Notes under the pieces: generated by a model
What the model was told of the DNA's origin: nothing
Seen by the model: the letters and a program-made list of their open reading frames with translations, nothing else
The model's database searches: none
Origin: JBDLRH01 sp039800165
GTDB taxonomy: Bacteria > Pseudomonadota > Gammaproteobacteria > Burkholderiales > Burkholderiaceae_C
NCBI GenBank assembly: GCA_039800165.1
Contig: JBDLRH010000097.1
Location: 1 to 5,176, forward strand
Direction of reading: 5' to 3'
DNA: 5,176 nt
Made by a program: the position numbers and the translations under genes
Part shown: positions 1 to 4,055 of the stretch, piece by piece
Numbering within the stretch: the stretch's first letter is position 1
Layout: every line of letters starts with the position of its first letter

Positions 1-46
1 GCGCATGCCCGTATGATGCCCCCAACCCGCGAACGTTCCGCTGTTC

Positions 47-523
47 ATGAGCAATCTCACCCACTTCGACAGCCAGGGCAAGGCCCACATGGTGGACGTG
101 GCCGCGAAGGCGCATACCCACCGCACCGCCACCGCCACCGGTCGCATCGCGATGCTGCCCGCCACGCTGGCGCTGGTGCAGGCCGGCACCGCGAAAAAGG
201 GCGACGTGCTGGGCATCGCGCGCATCGCAGGCATTCAGGCTGCCAAGAAAACCAGCGACCTGATCCCGCTGTGCCACCCGATTGCGCTGACCCGCGTGGC
301 GGTGGAGTTCGAGATCGATCCAGCAGCCAGCGCGGTGCATTGCACCGCCACCGCCGAAACCGTCGGCCCCACCGGCGTGGAGATGGAAGCCCTGACCGCC
401 GTGCAGGTGGCCCTGCTGACCATCTATGACATGTGCAAGGCCGTCGACCGCGGCATGACCATCACCGATGTGAAGCTGCTGGAGAAGCACGGGGGCAAGT
501 CGGGGTCGTGGGTGGCGGGGTAG
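47..523 (+). CDS. moaC: MoaC, cyclic pyranopterin monophosphate synthase
   Basis: This 158-residue cytoplasmic enzyme converts the MoaA product (3',8-cyclo-7,8-dihydro-GTP) into cyclic pyranopterin monophosphate, an early step of molybdenum cofactor synthesis. The length is normal for the family and the whole fold is present. Visible hallmarks are AHMVDV near residues 13-18, Lys51 in KGDVLGIAR, the LIPLCHPI block with His77, GVEMEAL with Glu112 and Glu114, and YDMCKAVDRG with Asp128 and Lys131. These positions coincide with the active-site numbering of E. coli MoaC. The ATG at 47 gives the usual N-terminus (LTHFDSQGKAHMVDV). No clear Shine-Dalgarno sequence precedes it, and only 46 upstream bases are visible, so the promoter cannot be judged. 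No other molybdenum cofactor gene is in the window. Sampled GC is about 70%, well above the next gene. Confidence 0.97.
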   Translation: MSNLTHFDSQGKAHMVDVAAKAHTHRTATATGRIAMLPATLALVQAGTAKKGDVLGIARIAGIQAAKKTSDLIPLCHPIALTRVAVEFEIDPAASAVHCTATAETVGPTGVEMEALTAVQVALLTIYDMCKAVDRGMTITDVKLLEKHGGKSGSWVAG

Positions 524-756
524 TGGTCACCAACTCAGCAACGGCAAGCTACGTCTGATCTCGGAGGTTTGGCCCATTTGTGCTCCACCCTGAACAAAAA
601 TAGCACGTCAGCGTCCATGGCGACCGCTGATCATTCCGTATTTGCCGCATGGTCCGATGACAGTCTAGGCAATCCGTTCTCCAAGCCGCGAGGAGCGGCA
701 TGAAAGGCTAGCCCCAGACAGAAATTGAGCGGTCCCTTGGGCTGGCGCGCTTCTCC
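524..756. other. Intergenic gap between moaC and the convergent hydrolase gene, no supported gene
   Basis: The two flanking genes converge on this 233-base stretch. I see no U-tract terminator, tRNA or clear repeat. Bases 541-720 contain about 56% GC, against about 70% in moaC. A 5-base-pair hairpin (GCCGC at 685-689, GCGGC at 695-699) has no T-run after it on either strand. Two short open frames exist. One continues the moaC frame for 59 codons after its TAG, to a TGA at 701-703. The other is a 50-residue minus-strand frame (701-549) with two CxxC pairs. Neither has a Shine-Dalgarno sequence or a recognisable product, so I do not call them genes. The stretch may be a scar from insertion of the hydrolase segment. 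Confidence 0.5.
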
Positions 757-1686
757 TCACCCGCGAGTGGCCTCGTCTACAAACTTGCGTATCCGCTGCC
801 GCATGTCCTCAGTCGTACGGTTGCTACGGCAAACGGGAAATCGGTTGTACACATTCATCGCGCGCCCGCAGTCCCCGTCAACAGGCATGCCTGCCGCACC
901 TCGGTTGGCCACGTCCCAGCCGTGCGTTTGGTCTGGGTAGTGAATCCACTCTGAGGCTGATCGCAGTACGCCCCCCGGGCATTCACTGATCGGGGTGGCG
1001 GTGTCTTTGCCTCCCGTGAAGATGATCACTGGCGCAAAGTACGGGGACAGCGTTGGAGCTTCCGGCGTACCGAGCGAGAAGCAGTTGGGATAGGCGGAAA
1101 TACCCCCGCGATACAAGCCCTGCATTTGACCCCGAATGAAGTCATCGTTTGTAAAGGCCCGCAGCACCGTCCACCCGCCTTGACTATCGCCCCACACGAA
1201 GGTCTTGGAAGGATCGGTACCTTGTGTGTCTTTCAGCCAGCGCCCTGCGGCGATGACGTCGAGCACGCGCATGTTTGCGCCGTATCGTGTACGGGTGGCC
1301 CAGTTCTCGTCTTGGCCCCGGCTCCAGTAACTGTCCAGCACCAGTACATTGGCAGCAAAGGTATCGCGTAGCCACACGGCGTTGGCGAAGTTGGTCGGTA
1401 CCGGCCCGTGCCCGCCGTGGACGACGACAAACGTAGGGCGATTGCGCGGGCCGTCTTTGTGTGGCGTCCAACTGGCCAAGAGCTTGCCCTGGCCATTGAA
1501 CGAGGGAACCAGCGACTGCATTGACGCAAGCCCTACCAGCGTTGTATTGTTGTATAGGCTGTACTGGGTAATCGGACGCTGCGGTGCCTGCTGCGCCGTG
1601 ATCGGCGGCTGGAACCGGTTTACGTCGATCCCCGTGGTGGCGCAGCCGCCTAGCGCAAACGCAAATATAAGAGGCACGAGGCGCAA
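757..1686 (-). CDS. Lipoprotein alpha/beta-hydrolase (serine esterase/depolymerase-like)
   Basis: A predicted exported serine hydrolase of unknown substrate. From the TTG at 1686 it has 309 residues. A short lipoprotein signal ends in the lipobox LGGC, with Cys15 as the lipidated residue. The hydrolase core shows an HGGHG oxyanion-type motif (90-94), the nucleophile elbow GDSQGG with Ser168, Asp228 in GGKDTATP and His255 in DQTHGWD, in the canonical order. Four later cysteines (202, 236, 273, 286) could form two disulfides, as in extracellular depolymerases and feruloyl esterases. Start choice: GGAGGA at 1696-1691 lies four bases upstream of TTG 1686. An in-frame TTG at 1704 would add six residues (MRLEDP) and lengthen the signal, but it has only AGGA three bases away. 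The gene follows the DUF3617 gene closely, so the two are probably cotranscribed. Sampled GC is about 57%, lower than its neighbours, which hints at transfer. The fold is sure; the reaction is not. Confidence 0.85.
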   Translation of the reverse strand: MRLVPLIFAFALGGCATTGIDVNRFQPPITAQQAPQRPITQYSLYNNTTLVGLASMQSLVPSFNGQGKLLASWTPHKDGPRNRPTFVVVHGGHGPVPTNFANAVWLRDTFAANVLVLDSYWSRGQDENWATRTRYGANMRVLDVIAAGRWLKDTQGTDPSKTFVWGDSQGGWTVLRAFTNDDFIRGQMQGLYRGGISAYPNCFSLGTPEAPTLSPYFAPVIIFTGGKDTATPISECPGGVLRSASEWIHYPDQTHGWDVANRGAAGMPVDGDCGRAMNVYNRFPVCRSNRTTEDMRQRIRKFVDEATRG

Positions 1687-1690
1687 TGGA

Positions 1691-1696
1691 TCCTCC
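1691..1696 (-). promoter_or_regulatory. Ribosome binding site deciding the TTG start of the hydrolase
   Basis: On the minus strand GGAGGA is followed by four bases (TCCA) and then TTG at 1686-1684. No ATG lies in frame near the lipoprotein signal, so this strong site favours the TTG at 1686 over the TTG at 1704. The upstream TTG would place this same sequence inside the coding region. Confidence 0.6.
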
Positions 1697-1709
1697 AAGC
1701 GCAAGAGTC

Positions 1710-2261
1710 CTATTTGCGTGGTTTAAGGTTGCCGCAGTTCGCCCCGAGCCACTTGCCTTCTTGCGTCATGTCCATCCGGTCGGTCTTGCCATCGGACCGG
1801 AACTGCATCCAGAACTTTCCGCTGAAGCCGGTGTCACCCCGGAAGGTGAAAGTGCCTTCGCCGCTGCTCGGCATCTCGCCGCCGCAGGAAAACCGGATCT
1901 TCATCGTGTTGCCACCGCGCTGAAGGATTTCCTGCTTGCAGTCAGGATCGGTCTGCATGTCCATCTTGGTCGCCTCTTCTGGCGTGACGCAGATGCGCAT
2001 GACTTGCGCCCCGCCCTTGCTGGCGCCTATCTGCAGCCCAGACTGCGCCATCATTTGCTCCATCTGGCGGCGTTGCTCAGGCGGCATGTTGGCCATCTGC
2101 TTTTGCATCTCGGCCATCGCAGCCTCCATCTCGCCGCTCTGGCTTTTCATCGTGGACTGCCACTCCCACAAACCGGGCTTCATGCTTTGGGAATACGCCA
2201 CTGTGGCGTGCATGCACACGACCGCTCCAACAAGTAAGTATCTGGATACTGGCATCTTCAT
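1710..2261 (-). CDS. DUF3617 family exported protein
   Basis: A 183-residue secreted protein of unknown function. It starts at ATG 2261, preceded by GGAGGA at 2272-2267 with a five-base spacer. A signal peptide with a hydrophobic core (about 9-21) probably ends at AYS, before Gln25. The mature protein begins with the typical DUF3617 opening MKPGLWEW, then a methionine-rich, probably helical segment (nine Met between residues 38 and 71, including NMPPEQRRQMEQMM). A C-terminal beta-rich part follows with RICVTPEEA (about 89-97), an SCGG segment and a GEGTFTFRGDTGFSGKF run. Four mature cysteines (91, 108, 126, 176) could form two periplasmic disulfides. Its TAG stop lies 5-23 bases before the hydrolase start, depending on which TTG is used, so the two form an operon. 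The family assignment is confident; no biochemical role is established that I can name. Confidence 0.85.
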   Translation of the reverse strand: MKMPVSRYLLVGAVVCMHATVAYSQSMKPGLWEWQSTMKSQSGEMEAAMAEMQKQMANMPPEQRRQMEQMMAQSGLQIGASKGGAQVMRICVTPEEATKMDMQTDPDCKQEILQRGGNTMKIRFSCGGEMPSSGEGTFTFRGDTGFSGKFWMQFRSDGKTDRMDMTQEGKWLGANCGNLKPRK

Positions 2262-2266
2262 GACAT

Positions 2267-2272
2267 TCCTCC
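2267..2272 (-). promoter_or_regulatory. Ribosome binding site of the DUF3617 gene
   Basis: GGAGGA on the minus strand, five bases from the ATG at 2261. The open frame extends more than 600 bases further upstream with no stop, so this site together with the signal peptide is what fixes the true start. Confidence 0.8.
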
Positions 2273-2295
2273 GAGATCGACGGTGGCTTCGGCAC

Positions 2296-2324
2296 ATGGT
2301 GCGACAGGCCCTTGGCATAGTCAA
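2296..2324 (-). promoter_or_regulatory. Possible sigma70-type promoter for the DUF3617-hydrolase operon
   Basis: On the minus strand TTGACT (2324-2319) matches a -35 hexamer at five of six bases. Seventeen bases later CACCAT (2301-2296) is a weak -10, matching three of six. A start near 2290 would give a leader of about 30 bases to the ATG at 2261. An inverted repeat CTTG-N7-CAAG (2311-2325) overlaps the -35 and could be an operator, but it is short. No regulator gene is present in the window. The spacing is right; the -10 is poor. Confidence 0.25.
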
Positions 2325-2423
2325 GCGCGGTAGCCAACGCGGGTGGCGCGCAAACTCGGCAAGCCCAGAGCCGATCAACCACACGCCAGCAAGGCCCAAG
2401 GGGGTGCTCGCATACTGCGGCGC

Positions 2424-3149
2424 ATGGCGTTGATCCATCGTTCCTTCATGCATTGGAGCCCTGTGGCTGGCGGCCGCGCGCTGCATGTCGCCGCAACTGC
2501 GGCCGCCTTCTGCCTGGCCGGCTTGCTGCCATTGACGGCCAGCGCCTTGCCCATGGGCAGTCAGGGCAGCTGGATGGTGATGGGCGACAGCAGCCCTGAT
2601 GGAGCCAAGCTGTCGGCCAACTATGCGTTCACCCGCAACGACGCGCTGGGCGCTGCGGTGGGTCGCTGGGACGAAGAGCCTCACAAAGGCGCGCCGGGCA
2701 GCCACATGCAAAGGCGTGATTTCGCCGGGCTCACCTACACCCGGCTGCTGCACCGGTGGAACCTGCCGCATGCGCAGGCCAACCTGTGGTTCGTGGGTAT
2801 GGCCGGATCGGCGCGGGCGCAAGAGCGTGCGGGCAGCGAAACCCTGGGGTCCGCGTCGCTGCTGGCCGACTTTGAGACCACCCGCGTCTACACCGGTGCG
2901 GGCGTGGAGATCAAGCGCGCCGGGCCGCTGCGGCATGACACTGCCTACGCACGCGCCGGCTTCTCGTTCTACGAGGTCGAGTACGAAGAGACGCAGCCCT
3001 GGCTGATCCTTGAGGCCAAGCGCGAGCGCTACAGCCTCACCACCAAGAACACCGTGACGCCAATGCTTCGCTTCATCAACAAAAGCTACTTTGTTGAAGT
3101 GGGTGGCAACCGCGATGGCGCGGTATTGAACTTCATGCTCAACTTCTGA
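2424..3149 (+). CDS. Probable outer-membrane beta-barrel protein of a metal-handling cluster (uncharacterised)
   Basis: Not assigned to a named family. From ATG 2424 it has 241 residues. A signal peptide with a long hydrophobic stretch (about 22-38) ends at TASA before Leu42. The rest has no long hydrophobic helix. It alternates polar and apolar residues in short strands (for example AGLTYTRLLH, ANLWFVGMAG, TRVYTGAGVEI, AYARAGFSFYEVEY, PMLRFINKSYFVEVGG) and ends in LNFMLNF. A C-terminal Phe after alternating residues is typical of barrels inserted by the Bam complex. The start is uncertain. No Shine-Dalgarno sequence precedes ATG 2424 or ATG 2448; GTG 2463 has GGAG four bases upstream and would give a compact 28-residue signal. 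A GTG at 2343 would add an unlikely charged extension. The MerP-like gene starts 31 bases downstream, so they are probably cotranscribed. Barrel topology is inferred by eye. Confidence 0.65.
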   Translation: MALIHRSFMHWSPVAGGRALHVAATAAAFCLAGLLPLTASALPMGSQGSWMVMGDSSPDGAKLSANYAFTRNDALGAAVGRWDEEPHKGAPGSHMQRRDFAGLTYTRLLHRWNLPHAQANLWFVGMAGSARAQERAGSETLGSASLLADFETTRVYTGAGVEIKRAGPLRHDTAYARAGFSFYEVEYEETQPWLILEAKRERYSLTTKNTVTPMLRFINKSYFVEVGGNRDGAVLNFMLNF

Positions 3150-3168
3150 TCACAGCGCTTGTCGCATT

Positions 3169-3173
3169 GAGGG
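3169..3173 (+). promoter_or_regulatory. Ribosome binding site of the MerP-like gene
   Basis: GAGGG lies seven bases before ATG 3181, within the 31-base gap after the barrel gene stop. It supports ATG 3181 and separate initiation within one transcript. It is the only good ribosome site among the three plus-strand genes. Confidence 0.6.
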
Positions 3174-3180
3174 TACCACC

Positions 3181-3546
3181 ATGTCCATCACACTGTCCCG
3201 CACGCTTGCATTGGCTGCCGCACTCGGCGCCGCTTTCATCGCCTCTGCCGTCTATGCATCATCCGGCGCACCAGAGGCACGCACCGCCAAGATCTCGGTC
3301 AACGGCATGGTGTGTGCCTTCTGCGCGCAGGGCATCGAAAAGCGCGTGACCGCCATGCCCGAGGCAGGGCCGCTGTACATCAACCTGTCGCGCAAGGTGG
3401 TGGCGGTGCAGCCCAAGGCGGGCAAGGCGCTCGATATCGACAAGCTCAAGCGCGAGATCGCAGAAGCGGGGTATGAGGTCACCGCCGTCGAGATGGTGCC
3501 CAAGACGGTTGCGGCGCTGCGCGAGGAATACCGCGCGAAGAAGTGA
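3181..3546 (+). CDS. Periplasmic heavy-metal-associated (HMA) domain protein, MerP-like
   Basis: A 121-residue exported soft-metal binding protein. A signal peptide with an alanine-rich core (about 8-23) probably ends at VYA before Ser27. One HMA domain follows (about 35-105). The metal loop is GMVCAFCAQGIEK, with Cys45 and Cys48 as the CxxC ligand pair, and the domain closes with the usual IAEAGYEV. A basic, probably helical tail of about 18 residues (VPKTVAALREEYRAKK) extends past the domain. MerP binds Hg(II) in the periplasm and hands it to MerT. Here a MerT-like gene comes next, which supports the same relay, although Cu(I) or another soft metal is equally possible from sequence. The start is supported by GAGGG seven bases upstream. 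The stop codon lies in the left arm of a large hairpin. I give no symbol because no merR or merA is present and the metal is unknown. Confidence 0.88.
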   Translation: MSITLSRTLALAAALGAAFIASAVYASSGAPEARTAKISVNGMVCAFCAQGIEKRVTAMPEAGPLYINLSRKVVAVQPKAGKALDIDKLKREIAEAGYEVTAVEMVPKTVAALREEYRAKK

Positions 3547-3576
3547 CGCCGCTTAACGTATTTGCGGCGCTCACTT
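3541..3576 (+). terminator. Large imperfect hairpin over the MerP-like stop codon (attenuator or mRNA-processing element)
   Basis: The left arm AAGTGACGCCGC (3541-3552) pairs with GCGGCG (3564-3569) plus TCACTT (3571-3576), leaving one bulged C at 3570 and an 11-base loop (3553-3563). This gives a 12-base-pair stem that contains the TGA stop (3544-3546). No T-run follows (GGCACGCG), so it is not a classical intrinsic terminator. It sits 24 bases before the MerT-like start and could reduce, protect or delimit the transcript there. The pairing is read directly from the sequence; the function is inferred. Confidence 0.5.
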
Positions 3577-3599
3577 GGCACGCGCCGTGTGCGCTTTGA

Positions 3600-4037
3600 A
3601 TGGACTGCCAACTTTTGATGATCCCGCACGACAACACCGATATCGCAGCACCACAGCGTCAGGGGCTTGCAAGCGCCTGGCTGGCGCTGCTGGCCAGTGG
3701 GTCCACATTGATCTGCTGTGCGTTGCCGGCGCTGCTGGTAGCGCTTGGCGCCGGTGCCGCCCTGTCCACACTGGTGTCTGCGGTGCCGCAGCTGGTGTGG
3801 ATCAGCGAGCACAAGGTGCCGGTGTTCTCCACTGCGGTGGTGCTGATGGCCGCTGGCGGCTGGGTGCAGTGGCGTAACCGCACCGCGCCCTGCCCGATCG
3901 ACCCCCAGCTGCGCAGCGCCTGCCTGCGTACGCGGCGCTTCTCGGCGCGGCTGTACCTGTTCTCGCTGGCGCTCTTGCTGGTGGGCGGCTGGTTCGCGTT
4001 TGTTGCGCCCTGGCTTGCGGGCAGCGAATTGGGTTGA
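3600..4037 (+). CDS. MerT-like inner-membrane metal transporter
   Basis: A 145-residue membrane protein with three probable transmembrane segments (about 25-58, 73-92, 117-140). The first contains a vicinal Cys39-Cys40 pair followed by a proline (CCALPALL). The cytoplasmic loop between segments two and three carries Cys98 and Cys108 (CPIDPQLRSAC). MerT has the same plan: a CC pair in helix one, two cysteines in the loop between helices two and three, three helices, about 116 residues. MerT takes Hg(II) from MerP and passes it inward. This protein is longer, mainly at the polar N-terminus. ATG 3600 follows an in-frame TGA directly and has no Shine-Dalgarno sequence; ATG 3618 is an alternative. 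Translation may depend on the upstream gene or on the preceding hairpin. It lies 53 bases after the MerP-like stop and ends 18 bases from the convergent glycosyltransferase gene. The metal is unknown. Confidence 0.75.
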   Translation: MDCQLLMIPHDNTDIAAPQRQGLASAWLALLASGSTLICCALPALLVALGAGAALSTLVSAVPQLVWISEHKVPVFSTAVVLMAAGGWVQWRNRTAPCPIDPQLRSACLRTRRFSARLYLFSLALLLVGGWFAFVAPWLAGSELG

Positions 4038-4041
4038 TCCT

Positions 4042-4055
4042 GGCCGGCGACGGCC
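4042..4055. terminator. Small GNRA-loop hairpin between convergent genes, weak terminator candidate
   Basis: GGCCG (4042-4046) and CGGCC (4051-4055) form a five-base-pair GC stem around a GCGA tetraloop, filling most of the 18-base gap between the MerT-like stop and the convergent glycosyltransferase stop. Neither strand has a T-run after it, so termination by this alone is doubtful. Its position between two converging genes is the main reason to list it. Confidence 0.25.

Larger units (their letters stand above)
2262..2423. promoter_or_regulatory. Divergent intergenic region between the DUF3617 operon and the metal-module genes
   Basis: The region should hold promoters for both directions. 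A moderate candidate faces the minus-strand operon (see 2296-2324). Toward the plus-strand genes I see no clear -35/-10 pair and no long MerR-type dyad. If the barrel gene starts at GTG 2343 instead of ATG 2424, half of this region would be coding, which I consider unlikely. Confidence 0.4.

Noticed and set aside
541..620. Possible insertion-sequence remnant in the low-GC gap
   Set aside because: The stretch felt loosely like sequence flanking IS21-type elements, but I see no terminal inverted repeat, target duplication or transposase fragment, so I cannot support it.
685..699. GCCGC/GCGGC hairpin between moaC and the hydrolase gene as a terminator
   Set aside because: The stem is only five base pairs and no T-run follows on either strand.
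2343..2423. N-terminal extension of the barrel protein from GTG 2343
   Set aside because: It would put about 50 charged residues before the hydrophobic signal core and has no ribosome site. ATG 2424, ATG 2448 or GTG 2463 fit an exported protein better.
2262..2936. A long minus-strand open frame upstream of and in frame with the DUF3617 gene (up to 408 residues in total)
   Set aside because: A strong ribosome site and a clean signal peptide place the start at 2261. The upstream part is antisense to the barrel gene, has low-complexity composition and matches nothing recognisable.
2424..4037. A classical mer mercury-resistance operon
   Set aside because: merR, merA and the usual divergent MerR operator are absent, and the barrel gene is not a mer component. 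Only the MerP-like and MerT-like features are supported.
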